Assembly: GCF_000745975.1 (NCBI RefSeq) | Contig: NZ_JQKJ01000002.1 | Coordinates: forward strand, 1 to 64,000 | DNA length: 64,000 nucleotides | Reading direction: 5' to 3' | Origin: Desulfobacter vibrioformis DSM 8776 | Lineage (GTDB): Bacteria; Desulfobacterota; Desulfobacteria; Desulfobacterales; Desulfobacteraceae | Shown: in pieces, positions 10,651-19,226 of the stretch | How the letters are laid out: each line of letters opens with the position of its first letter | Position numbering within the stretch: the first letter of the stretch is position 1 | Translations under genes and position numbers: made by a program | The notes under the pieces: model-generated | The model's input: only the letters and a program-made list of their open reading frames with translations | The model's database searches: none | What the model was told of the DNA's origin: nothing

Positions 10651-10887
10651 ATGGCAATAAATGTTTTGTCAAAAACGAAGACTCCCAAAGGAAACCATGC
10701 AATGAGAACACGCCGTGCATTATATCCTCAAACATCGGAAATGTACATTTGCGAATTAGATCAATGCCCGTTATGTGGTGAACAACTGGAGTTGAGTCGT
10801 TATTCAAACGGACATAAAATTGTACGGAACCTGTCAACAGATGTTGCTCCCACACCAGAGAAACCCCTCACAACCGATAGGTTGTGA
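10651..10887 (+). pseudogene. probable N-terminal remnant of a transposase-like protein
   Basis: A 78-codon reading frame opening with AAGGAA and ATG. It contains a single zinc-knuckle half (CPLCGEQLEL, about residues 38-47) preceded by the basic NHAMRTRRALYPQ. This resembles, from memory, the N-terminal zinc ribbon of some DDE transposases, whose second CxxC half and catalytic domain would follow. Here the frame stops abruptly inside a perfect hairpin (10861-10894). I read it as a truncated insertion-sequence gene, but a small stand-alone gene is possible. Confidence 0.4.
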
Positions 10888-10894
10888 GGGGTTT
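10861..10894 (+). terminator. perfect 15-bp stem hairpin
   Basis: Arms AAACCCCTCACAACC and GGTTGTGAGGGGTTT pair perfectly around a GATA loop, followed by AAATTTTT. It fits a Rho-independent terminator, although the stop codon of the upstream frame lies within the right arm. It could also be an IS-end structure. Confidence 0.6.
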
Positions 10895-11003
10895 AAATTT
10901 TTAGTTTCCGCTCGATAGGTTATGCGCCTTGCAGCCGGGCAACTTTGTGGGCATGCGCCCCTCTGTCAAGCTGTCCGAACAAGGGGATTCCGTTCAGTGC
11001 TAT

Positions 11004-11531
11004 TTAGTAATTTTTATCTGCAAACTCCACCCATCCCCCGGTTTTCACCAGGGTTTTGTCAAACTCTGAGATAGGAAATTCAATTTTCAGTTCTTTGCCG
11101 CTGTCATTGGTTGCAAGAAGGGTTTTATTTTCCACATCTATGCAAAGCCGGGCCTTTTTACCGGCGCCCAGTTCAAACAGGGACTGGACCTGATCGTCGG
11201 GCAGTTCAATGGCCATCATGCCGCAATTGAACATATTCTGCCTGAAAATCCGGGCAAAGCTCGGGGCAATCACCACATTGATGCCGTTGACTTCCAGCGC
11301 CCAGGGCGCATGTTCCCTGGAAGAGCCGCATCCAAAATTTCCCCGGGATACAATCACACGGACATCTTTGAGATCTGTATCAGGGTTAAAGCCATCTAAG
11401 ACTAAATCTTCAAGCAGGTGGGGCTTTAAAGCGGATTTTGAAATTTCCGTCAGATATCTGGCCGGAATAATTTCATCGGTATTGATATCTGCCCGGTCCA
11501 GGCAGAGCATGTTTCCTTGAAAGTCTTTCAT
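11004..11531 (-). CDS. leuD: 3-isopropylmalate dehydratase small subunit-type protein
   Basis: A 175-residue swivel-domain protein of the aconitase superfamily. It has NTDEIIPARYL near residue 18 and the signature GNFGCGSSREHAPWAL near residue 65. The length matches the short LeuD/HacB class (160-175) rather than the long bacterial LeuD. With the large subunit it would isomerise 2- to 3-isopropylmalate or a related homologue such as homoaconitate. It begins 10 bp after the large-subunit stop, same strand, in one operon. Confidence 0.86.
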   Translation of the reverse strand: MKDFQGNMLCLDRADINTDEIIPARYLTEISKSALKPHLLEDLVLDGFNPDTDLKDVRVIVSRGNFGCGSSREHAPWALEVNGINVVIAPSFARIFRQNMFNCGMMAIELPDDQVQSLFELGAGKKARLCIDVENKTLLATNDSGKELKIEFPISEFDKTLVKTGGWVEFADKNY

Positions 11532-11540
11532 AATACCTCC

Positions 11541-12827
11541 CTAACTTTTAAACCGGTCAGAATTGGTGATCACGCCATGAACTGCGGTGGCCGCAGCCGT
11601 GGCCGGGCTCATAAGATGAACCATTCCGCCTTTGCCCATTCGTCCGTTAAAATTTCTGTTGGTGGTGGACGCAGCCACCTCCCCTTCGGCCAGGACCCCG
11701 TTGCTCATCCCAAGACAGGCACCGCAGGTGGGATTGGTCACGCAGAATCCGGCATCCATAAAAATTTTAATCAGTCCTTCATCCAGGGCCGCACTAAAAA
11801 TATCCGGTGTGGCCGGAGAGACAATGGCCCGGACCCCGGGGTTGATTTTTTTGCCCGCTACCTCGGCGGCGGCCTCACGAAGATCCTCCAGGCGCCCATT
11901 GGTACAGGAGCCGATGTAAACCTGATCCACGGGCGTCCCTGTCATCTGGGACACCGGTTTAACATTGTCCGGTTTGAATCCAAAAGTCACCATGGGTTCA
12001 AGAGAGCTGACATCAATTGTTTTTTTCTTTGCATAGACAGCATCCGGATCGGAACAGAATTGGGAATATTGTGCCAGGGCATCTTCGGGGGTCTGGAACT
12101 CATCCTTAATAAACGGCCACAGATACTGCACCGTTGTCATATCCGGCAGACAGATGCCGGAAGTTGCACCGGCTTCCACGGCCATATTGGAAAGGGTCAT
12201 GCGCTGGTCCATGCCCATGGCATCCACCACGGGTCCTGTGAACTCAATGACCATGTTTGTGGCCCCGTTCACTGAAATCTGACGAATCACCTCAAGAATG
12301 ACATCCTTGGCATATACGCCCGGCCGAAGGGTCCCGGTAATGTCTATTTTAAAGGTTTCCGGCTCTTTAAAGGTACACACACCCTTTAAAATACCCACCT
12401 CCAGATCGGTGGTGCCCACGCCCGCGGCAAAAGCGCCGAATGCCCCGTGGGTACAGGTATGGGAATCACCCATAATGATGGTGAATCCGGGACGGACAAA
12501 TCCTTTTTCAGGAAACAGGGCATGGCAGACCCCGTTCTGGCCGATATCAAAAAAATCTTTTATGCCGTGACGAAGGGCCCAGTCCCGCAGAATTTTTCCC
12601 TGCATGGCGGTTTTGGAATCTTTGGCCGGTGAAACATGATCAATCACCGCCTTGATTTTGTCCGCATCAAACACCCGGTCTTTTCCCCTTGCAACCAGAT
12701 CCTGGACCGCAATCGGGGTGGTAATTTCATGACAGAAAACCCGGTCCAGGCGCAGTACGCTGACATCCCCGAAGGGTTTGTCCACCAGGTGGGTGTCAAA
12801 AATTTTTTCAGCAATTGTTTTTCCCAT
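11541..12827 (-). CDS. leuC: 3-isopropylmalate dehydratase large subunit-type protein
   Basis: A 428-residue aconitase-superfamily protein. It has GDSHTCTHGAFGAFAAGVGTTD near residue 120, YIGSCTNGRLEDL near residue 295, and NPTCGACLG near residue 355, supplying the three [4Fe-4S] cysteines. The length fits the short LeuC/HacA clade (about 420) that pairs with short LeuD. The ATG at 12827 (MGKTIAEKIF) is preferred to one 12 bp upstream because that is the conserved N-terminus. The XRE-cupin gene just upstream suggests local control. Homoaconitase activity cannot be excluded. Confidence 0.87.
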   Translation of the reverse strand: MGKTIAEKIFDTHLVDKPFGDVSVLRLDRVFCHEITTPIAVQDLVARGKDRVFDADKIKAVIDHVSPAKDSKTAMQGKILRDWALRHGIKDFFDIGQNGVCHALFPEKGFVRPGFTIIMGDSHTCTHGAFGAFAAGVGTTDLEVGILKGVCTFKEPETFKIDITGTLRPGVYAKDVILEVIRQISVNGATNMVIEFTGPVVDAMGMDQRMTLSNMAVEAGATSGICLPDMTTVQYLWPFIKDEFQTPEDALAQYSQFCSDPDAVYAKKKTIDVSSLEPMVTFGFKPDNVKPVSQMTGTPVDQVYIGSCTNGRLEDLREAAAEVAGKKINPGVRAIVSPATPDIFSAALDEGLIKIFMDAGFCVTNPTCGACLGMSNGVLAEGEVAASTTNRNFNGRMGKGGMVHLMSPATAAATAVHGVITNSDRFKS

Positions 12828-12838
12828 GGCACTCTCCA

Positions 12839-13426
12839 TTATTTATGATTTCCTTCACCAAAATAATCTTCACCGTCCGCCGGCGTGACAATCCAGTAGG
12901 CCTGAAACAGATCATCACCCGTATTTTTAATCACATGGGGTATTTGCGACGAAAAAGAGAGGGCATCTCCGTTACTGATATCGTAGACATCCCCGCCGTA
13001 AATCAACTGGCCAGACCCGTTCACCACAATTCCCAGCTCCCGGCCAAGATGGCCGTCATTCTCATCCCCCCGCTGCTGTCCCGGTGAAAGTTCAAGAAAA
13101 AAGGCGGTAAAGGAGTGGTTGCCCTTGGACTGGCTGTATCCACTCAGGGTTTCATATTTAAATCCCTTGCGCTGGTAAACCCGGCGCTGGTCCTTTTTTA
13201 TAATCTCCACCCGGTTCATGGTCTCATAATCTTTAAAAAACTTTTCCGGAGAGACCCCGTAAACTTCAAGCAATTCCAGCAGGGTATCCAGAGACGGGGA
13301 TATGCGGTTGCGTTCAATCTGGGACAACAGGCTTGAACTGACCCCGGCCTTTAATGCCACATCTTTGATGGTCAGATGCCGTGAATTTCGAATAGCCCGC
13401 AGCAACGGCCCCAGTTTGATTTTCAT
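12839..13426 (-). CDS. XRE-family regulator with C-terminal cupin sensor
   Basis: A 195-residue protein. Residues 5-62 form an XRE helix-turn-helix (LTIKDVALKAGVSSSLLSQIERNRISPSLDTL), and residues 110-185 form a cupin_2 domain (LSPGQQRGDENDGHLGRELGIV...ISNGDALSFSSQIPHVIKN). This architecture is typical of small-ligand-responsive repressors. It is the first gene of an operon with leuC and leuD, 11 bp upstream of leuC, so it probably controls them. The cupin lacks an obvious full His set, so it may bind an organic ligand without a metal. Confidence 0.9.
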   Translation of the reverse strand: MKIKLGPLLRAIRNSRHLTIKDVALKAGVSSSLLSQIERNRISPSLDTLLELLEVYGVSPEKFFKDYETMNRVEIIKKDQRRVYQRKGFKYETLSGYSQSKGNHSFTAFFLELSPGQQRGDENDGHLGRELGIVVNGSGQLIYGGDVYDISNGDALSFSSQIPHVIKNTGDDLFQAYWIVTPADGEDYFGEGNHK

Positions 13427-13559
13427 TCATTCCCCAAATTCAGTATTTCTAATTCAAATTAAAGAATACTGAATTTTTTCCAGGTGTCAATACTTTTTAA
13501 ATGGATAAAAACGCCGATACAGGAAAAAGCCTTTTCGGGCAAACATACGCCTTCCAAAA

Positions 13560-14204
13560 TTAGGCTGTTATTTTTGTATACCCCAAAAGCCCCTGGCGTT
13601 GGTATTGTGTGAGTACGGATTCCAGGGCCGGAAGGTCGGACAATTCCACGGCCAGATCATGGGTGATCCGTTCTTTATAATCCGTTCCGGTGATTGTGGT
13701 CTTCAAGGCGCTGATGCGGTTTAAAAATGAATCATTCAGGCTGTAATCCAGACAGATTTGGAACGATTGCGTTTTTACCAGCCGGACCAGGGGGGCCTGG
13801 TCAACGGCCTCACCCACAGCCAGGGCATAGGCTTCAATCAGCCCGCGAACCCCAAGCTTGACCCCGCCGTAATACCGGGTAACCACCGCTGCAGTACAGG
13901 TCATATGATGGGATAAGAGCGTGTTGAGCATGGGCTTGCCGGCCGTACCCGGCGGTTCTCCCGCATCTGAGCAATGGCTGATCTGCCCGGAATCGCCCAC
14001 TACATAAGCCCAGCAGTTATGAGTGGCGGTTTTGTATTCTTTACAAACGTTGGAAATAAATCCCTTTGCCCCTTCAATGGTATCAACATAGCTGAGCCGG
14101 CAGACAAACACGGAGCGCTTTATTTTTATTTCCGCCCGGCGAACGGGATCGGACACAGACCGCCCCACAGAATAAAAAACCGGTTTTTCGCCATCCATAA
14201 TCAT
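13560..14204 (-). CDS. YigZ/IMPACT-family protein
   Basis: A 214-residue protein of the YigZ (UPF0029/IMPACT) family. The N-terminal domain (about 15-135) holds the family block SDAGEPPGTAGKPML and VVTRYYGGVKLGVRGLIEAYA. The C-terminal domain (about 140-210) is the smaller RNA-recognition-like DUF1949 fold. The family is linked to translation or stress regulation by homology to eukaryotic IMPACT; the bacterial role is not established. The ATG at 14204 has no strong ribosome site and the ATG two codons later is equally possible. Confidence 0.9.
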   Translation of the reverse strand: MIMDGEKPVFYSVGRSVSDPVRRAEIKIKRSVFVCRLSYVDTIEGAKGFISNVCKEYKTATHNCWAYVVGDSGQISHCSDAGEPPGTAGKPMLNTLLSHHMTCTAAVVTRYYGGVKLGVRGLIEAYALAVGEAVDQAPLVRLVKTQSFQICLDYSLNDSFLNRISALKTTITGTDYKERITHDLAVELSDLPALESVLTQYQRQGLLGYTKITA

Positions 14205-14272
14205 GGATCATGGTATAGTACAAATCAAATTCAAATAAAAGGCCGAATATGGCCGTAAGATTGAAGACACGC

Positions 14273-15841
14273 TTATCTGGAATGAAGGGTAAAGGCTTTA
14301 ATCATCTGTTTTCTGAACCTCTGGATATACGATAATGTACCCGGGTCCGGCTCTGATGCCTTTTTATCCCAGTCCACGTAAATCATAGACAAAATTTTAT
14401 CGTCCACAAATACGGGAAAAATGCCGAATCCCTTTACCAGAAAAGGACTGGCTATCTTTTTCATATACCAGGAAGGAATATGGAGCCGGCAAAACTCTTT
14501 TTGGATATCTTTGACAATGATATCGGTTTTCTGGTCGATGGCGTTGTTGAAAATGCCTGATACCGGTTCAATTTTGAATACCATGGCTTTGCCGAATCCA
14601 TCCGGCCGTTTTTCCCCCCGGACAAACCGGGGCTCCATGGTGTTGGTCTCTTTTTTTTTGATACTGATGACGACCTGGTTAAAATAAAAGCACTGCGCCA
14701 TGGTGTCGATGAGCCGGGTAAAAATATTATGGATGCTCAGGCCTCCTTCTAACGCCTCTTCCACGCGGCTGATCCCCAGATCCAGTTCCACCTTGTTTTT
14801 TATCCCCGGATCGTTCTTAGCGGGTGGGGTTACCACAGGATCAATGCCTAGAATTTCAGCATGCCGAATCACCCGCTCCATGGCTGTGCAGGTCAATTCC
14901 AGTGCCTGCCGGGCATCAAAATCCAAAACACCACGGAACTTTTCCACAAGTTTACCTGCAGCGCCAAGGGATATCGCGTCATTTCCCGGTTCAGGGATAT
15001 TGCATAGCTCATATACAAAGGCACATAGATATCTGGCCTCTTCTTGTGGGGATATCCGCAGCCCCTGTCCCGCAGTCAACGTAACCGGCCGCATGGCCTG
15101 GACAATTCTCCGGGGCAAATTAAACTTCAAAGCAACCATCTGTCCGAGTTCAAAATAGGTTAAGCCTAAAATGGTTTTAGCCGCACATTCCCTTGATAGC
15201 CGGTCTTCATCCATGGCGACCTCCACCTTGAGGTAAGTATCCGGGTCCAGAAGCGCCACCAGGTATTCTCCCAGTTCATACAACATGGCTGAAACGGGGA
15301 AGGCATCCGAAGTTCTGTCGCCCTTTTCCCTTTCAACCTGACTGGCAACAGCACTCCGATGAAGGCTTTTGAGCAGTTTGTCCTTCAAAAGCCGGGAATA
15401 GGCCCTTGACTTCAGCATCTCAAAAATTTTAAGTCCGGCTGCCAGTTCCCGGATTTCATCTGTACCCAATATGATCATGGCCTCGGAGAGGGTTGAAATG
15501 CCTTTGTCTGAAAACTGCCGGTAAATTGAGGAATTCACAAGTTTCAGCACCTGTGTGGTCAAGCTCAGGTCATTAAGAATCACCCGGGCAATATCCCCTG
15601 CAGAGGAATAGTCCATATTCAGTATCTGATTAATATTGTTGACCTGCTGGGAAAAGGTTAAAAACGCCTCCTTGCCCTGCATTCTCTTTATAATACCGCT
15701 GAAGTAAACCCGATAATCCCCTGGGTCCGCACGGATGCTTTCCTGAAATTTTTCCGGGGAGTCTTCATCTTTTTCGACCAGTTCATCAATGCAGATAACG
15801 TCCAGATCAATACCGGTATGGGAGGAATCTTTGTCACCCAT
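14273..15841 (-). CDS. HDOD-domain signalling protein with GAF-like C-terminus
   Basis: A 522-residue protein. Residues about 45-250 carry an HDOD domain (INQILNMDYSSAGDIARVI; LVNSSIYRQ; LSEAMIILGTDEI). Residues about 370-515 look like a GAF-type sensor (LIDTMAQCFYFNQVVISIKK...FPVFVDDKILSMIYVDWDK). HDOD proteins are HD-GYP relatives lacking the catalytic pair, often acting as scaffolds in signalling. It is divergent from the adenylate cyclase gene, with 123 bp between the starts. Confidence 0.82.
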   Translation of the reverse strand: MGDKDSSHTGIDLDVICIDELVEKDEDSPEKFQESIRADPGDYRVYFSGIIKRMQGKEAFLTFSQQVNNINQILNMDYSSAGDIARVILNDLSLTTQVLKLVNSSIYRQFSDKGISTLSEAMIILGTDEIRELAAGLKIFEMLKSRAYSRLLKDKLLKSLHRSAVASQVEREKGDRTSDAFPVSAMLYELGEYLVALLDPDTYLKVEVAMDEDRLSRECAAKTILGLTYFELGQMVALKFNLPRRIVQAMRPVTLTAGQGLRISPQEEARYLCAFVYELCNIPEPGNDAISLGAAGKLVEKFRGVLDFDARQALELTCTAMERVIRHAEILGIDPVVTPPAKNDPGIKNKVELDLGISRVEEALEGGLSIHNIFTRLIDTMAQCFYFNQVVISIKKKETNTMEPRFVRGEKRPDGFGKAMVFKIEPVSGIFNNAIDQKTDIIVKDIQKEFCRLHIPSWYMKKIASPFLVKGFGIFPVFVDDKILSMIYVDWDKKASEPDPGTLSYIQRFRKQMIKAFTLHSR

Positions 15842-15964
15842 TCATGCTCCATGTTAAAACTTGACTTGAAAATAATAAAAGATCGTTCCTATAATATCAC
15901 CAAATACACATGACTTAATATTAAACAGTTTGTGTTATCTTTTCAAATGATTTAACCCCCCATC

Positions 15965-17992
15965 ATGGAACCGGAACAGACCATGCACGATTCGTCAGCA
16001 TCCACAAAAAATGCCCTGGCTGCCAAGCTCCTTAGGATGAAAGCAGCCTTTTCCAACTACAACGTGGTGAGAATGCGCGAGGCGTTGCGTTACCTTTCAG
16101 GCCCGAAACTTGAACTTTTTATCAAAATTCCTTTTCTGATCCACATTAACCAGCCGCAATTCCCGGGATATGTGTCCGAATCGCCTGAGGCCTGCGGTAT
16201 CTATAATTTTAAGCATTCAGGATTTTACAACGCCGTGCTGGACAAAGACAAAGAAGAGATCTCCCGGGATATTCTCGAAACGGAAACGGACATCAAAGAT
16301 CCCTGTGTCCTTGGTTTTTACCACATCGGCTCCCTGGGGACATTTACCCAATCGGCCCAGTCAGATTTTGATTACTGGGTCATCATTGACAGAACCTGCT
16401 TTACGGAACAACGATATTACAACCTTGAAAAAAAACTCAACCACATCGTTCAATTTTCCAGGGACAACTTTGACCAGGAAGTGACGTTTTTCATCATGGA
16501 TCAGGCCGATATCCGGAAAGACTGCTATGCCGGGTTTGAATCGCCTGAAACAATGATTGCCCCCAAGCTGTTCCTCAAAGAGGAGTTTTACCGGACGTTT
16601 CTAATGATTGCCGGCAAGATCCCGGTGTGGACCATTTTGCCGGCAAACATGCAGCAGGGTACATACGACCGTCTGGTTGGACATCTGTTCCGGCAGCCTG
16701 AACTGACTGTTTTATTAAAAGATTTCATTGACCTTGGGAAGGTTGAAATGCCGTCTGTCAAAGACATTTACCAGGGCATCCGCTGGCATATCTGCAAATC
16801 CAAAGAAGATCCGGTCAAGGCCCTGCTCAAGGCCACCATGATCCTTTCCCACATAACGGACGAAAAAAACAGCGCCATGCTCCTGTGCGACGAACTCAAG
16901 CAGAAATTTGCAAAAGCCGGCATTGACGACTGCGAAAGTGATCCATACAAGATTATGTTCGACAGGGTGCTCCACTACCATAAAGTCCATGCCCACGATG
17001 GGCTCAAACTTATAAAAAACGCCATATTTCTCAGGCTTTGCAGCTACCCCGAAGTCAGGCTGCCTGAACCGGGATCACCTAAAAAACAATTGATAGACAA
17101 ATATATCCGAACCTGGAACATCTTGCCCTCCCAGGTCAAAAAACTGATGTCGTATCCAACCTGGCCCGAAAAGGGAAAGCAGCTCCTTGACACAACCTTA
17201 ATCCAGCGCCTGGCCAGGATGTACGAACAGATCAACACCAAAGGGAAGGCCATTGAAAAAGACCTGCCCCAGGCGGAACAAAGAAATATGAAGATTCTCA
17301 ACAACAAAGTCAAAGCGCGTCTGAACACGGAATCCGGCAAAATTCCGGCCAGTTCAAATTTTTTGGCCCGACACGCTTTTTCATTTCTTTTGATAAGAAA
17401 GAATTCAATGGGAAAATGGATATTGAGCGCCGCGCTTTCAAATACAATCCATGAAAGTATTTTTCACAAATCCGAGGCGTTCCTGGGCCTGATGGGATGG
17501 ATCATGGAAAACCGGCTTTACCGGAGAAATAAAACCAGTATCAAGATAGAAACCTGGCTTAAGCTATATGAAAGCAGGGATCAAGCCATCTGCGCAGACG
17601 CCCTCTACCTGGTCATGCAGCCGGTCGAACCTCTTTTTGACGGCTGTTTTGAACACGATGCCCGGTGGACCAAAATACTGATTCTGCTGGTTTACCCGGA
17701 TCCGTTCTGCGGGGTGGAGCAAATTGAACTGTTAGCGCTCAATTCCTGGGGGGAACTGTTTCTGGATCAATTGAAGCTTGACACCGATTGGCCCCTGGAT
17801 GATAGGTATAGAAAAATAGCCGATAAAATTAACCAGTATACCGGGGAAGAGATCCGTCTGTTTTTTTTCCAGATGGCAGCAATCCGGGACCCAAATGCGG
17901 TATACGAAATCAAGCAGTTTCTGGCGGATCGTTTTCGGATGCACCGACCGGGAACGCCTGAAAAAAATCGTCCAATGCTGGACAAATTATAG
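15965..17992 (+). CDS. class I adenylate cyclase-type protein
   Basis: A 675-residue protein. The N-terminal third resembles the CyaA (class I) nucleotidyltransferase domain: GSLGTFTQSAQSDFDYWVII (about 118-137) corresponds to the Gly-Ser ... D-x-D metal site of enterobacterial CyaA. It is shorter than E. coli CyaA (848), and the C-terminal part shows no clear glucose-sensing domain. It would make cAMP from ATP in the cytoplasm. The start could also be the ATG at 15983. The next gene begins 9 bp later and is a degenerate receiver-TPR protein, a probable partner. Confidence 0.82.
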   Translation: MEPEQTMHDSSASTKNALAAKLLRMKAAFSNYNVVRMREALRYLSGPKLELFIKIPFLIHINQPQFPGYVSESPEACGIYNFKHSGFYNAVLDKDKEEISRDILETETDIKDPCVLGFYHIGSLGTFTQSAQSDFDYWVIIDRTCFTEQRYYNLEKKLNHIVQFSRDNFDQEVTFFIMDQADIRKDCYAGFESPETMIAPKLFLKEEFYRTFLMIAGKIPVWTILPANMQQGTYDRLVGHLFRQPELTVLLKDFIDLGKVEMPSVKDIYQGIRWHICKSKEDPVKALLKATMILSHITDEKNSAMLLCDELKQKFAKAGIDDCESDPYKIMFDRVLHYHKVHAHDGLKLIKNAIFLRLCSYPEVRLPEPGSPKKQLIDKYIRTWNILPSQVKKLMSYPTWPEKGKQLLDTTLIQRLARMYEQINTKGKAIEKDLPQAEQRNMKILNNKVKARLNTESGKIPASSNFLARHAFSFLLIRKNSMGKWILSAALSNTIHESIFHKSEAFLGLMGWIMENRLYRRNKTSIKIETWLKLYESRDQAICADALYLVMQPVEPLFDGCFEHDARWTKILILLVYPDPFCGVEQIELLALNSWGELFLDQLKLDTDWPLDDRYRKIADKINQYTGEEIRLFFFQMAAIRDPNAVYEIKQFLADRFRMHRPGTPEKNRPMLDKL

Positions 17993-18000
17993 GAATGCAT

Positions 18001-19011
18001 ATGACCCACCCGCCAATCCTCACCATCACCGAAGATACGCTGGAGCAGGACAGACTTTTAACTGCCCTGAAAAAGATCGGTTACACCCATATCATAACTG
18101 CCGACAGTGCAGACAACGGATGGACCGTATTAAAAGCATCTGACATCGGATGTGTTATTGCCGCCTATGATATGAGCGATATGTCCGGACTGGCGCTGTT
18201 GAAAATTTTGAGAAAAGAGGAGCGCCTAGGCGATCTGCCTTTTTTTTTAACAAACAGCGCATTTACCAAAATCAAGGTCATCAAGGCAGGCCAGGCAGGC
18301 GTCAGCGGGCTTTTTGTCATTCCCTATGATCCCAAGGCCATGAAAATGAAATTGGCCACAGCGTTAGGAAAGCTTAAAGATCCTGTCATCCACCAGGTCG
18401 AGTTAAGTGTAAAAAAAGGCCTCGAATTCATTGAAAAAAAAGAATACAAAAAAGCGCTGGAGTTATTCCAAACCCTGGTCAACCAGAAAGAAAACCCAGA
18501 ATACTATTACAACATCGGATACATCAAAACAGCCCAGAACAAGCATTCCGAAGCCATCGAGGCCTTTTCAAAGGCAACGCTTCTGGACCGGCTTTTCGTC
18601 AAGGCATACAAAGCCATGGCCATGGTATACAAGGCCATGGGGGCCGTTGAAAAGGCTGAAGAGTACACCCGGATCGCAGCAGAAATTTATATGGATACCG
18701 ATAAACTGGGAAAAGCCGAGGACCTGCTCAATGAGCTCTTGGATTCCGGGACCAATTCACTGAATGTGTTCAACACCCTAGGGGTACTTTACCGGAAAAA
18801 GGGTGACATAAAAGAAGCCATGAAACAGTACAAAAAAGCATTAAAAATCCACCCGGACGAGCCTTATATCTATTACAACATAGGCCGCCTTTATCTGGAC
18901 GCAAAAAACACCACCAAAGCCAAGACCTATTTCCAGGCCGCCCTTGACAAGGACCACGGTTTTGCCGAAGCCAAGCAGGTGATCAAGGCCATTGACCTGG
19001 GGATGATCTGA
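18001..19011 (+). CDS. degenerate receiver domain fused to TPR repeats
   Basis: A 336-residue protein. Residues 1-125 have a CheY-like fold, but where CheY has its phospho-acceptor Asp this protein reads CVIAAYDMSDMSG (Asp replaced by Ala). The conserved Lys near the end is Ile (GLFVIPYDP), so it should not be phosphorylated in the normal way. Residues about 140-330 hold four or five TPR units (EYYYNIGYIKTAQNKHSEAIEAF; NVFNTLGVLYRKKGDIKEAM). The ATG at 18001 fits TAGGA 7 nt upstream. It follows the adenylate cyclase gene and may scaffold it. Confidence 0.88.
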   Translation: MTHPPILTITEDTLEQDRLLTALKKIGYTHIITADSADNGWTVLKASDIGCVIAAYDMSDMSGLALLKILRKEERLGDLPFFLTNSAFTKIKVIKAGQAGVSGLFVIPYDPKAMKMKLATALGKLKDPVIHQVELSVKKGLEFIEKKEYKKALELFQTLVNQKENPEYYYNIGYIKTAQNKHSEAIEAFSKATLLDRLFVKAYKAMAMVYKAMGAVEKAEEYTRIAAEIYMDTDKLGKAEDLLNELLDSGTNSLNVFNTLGVLYRKKGDIKEAMKQYKKALKIHPDEPYIYYNIGRLYLDAKNTTKAKTYFQAALDKDHGFAEAKQVIKAIDLGMI

Positions 19012-19080
19012 TAGTACCCACCCGGAAACAGCCTTTTTGCCCAATTGTGAGCAGAATTTTTGTTCGACCTTTCGTTGAAT

Positions 19081-19206
19081 TCAATCGCGTTCTGACCCCT
19101 TGGCCGCTAAATCCATACCCGCATCAAGTGCATTGTTGGCATTAACCGCTACGCCATGAGCACATGTGAAAGGTTTCCGGCCATGTGTACAAGGATGCCG
19201 TGGCAT
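19081..19206 (-). CDS. possible 41-residue small protein
   Basis: A short frame directly downstream of the four-repeat lipoprotein gene on the same strand, starting ATG with AGGAAAAAA immediately upstream. The product ends VNANNALDAGMDLAAKGSERD. No family is recognised. It could be a real small protein, a gene-end remnant or chance. The rest of 19012-19226 shows nothing I can support. Confidence 0.25.
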   Translation of the reverse strand: MPRHPCTHGRKPFTCAHGVAVNANNALDAGMDLAAKGSERD

Positions 19207-19226
19207 TTTTTTCCTGTTTTGGGTCG

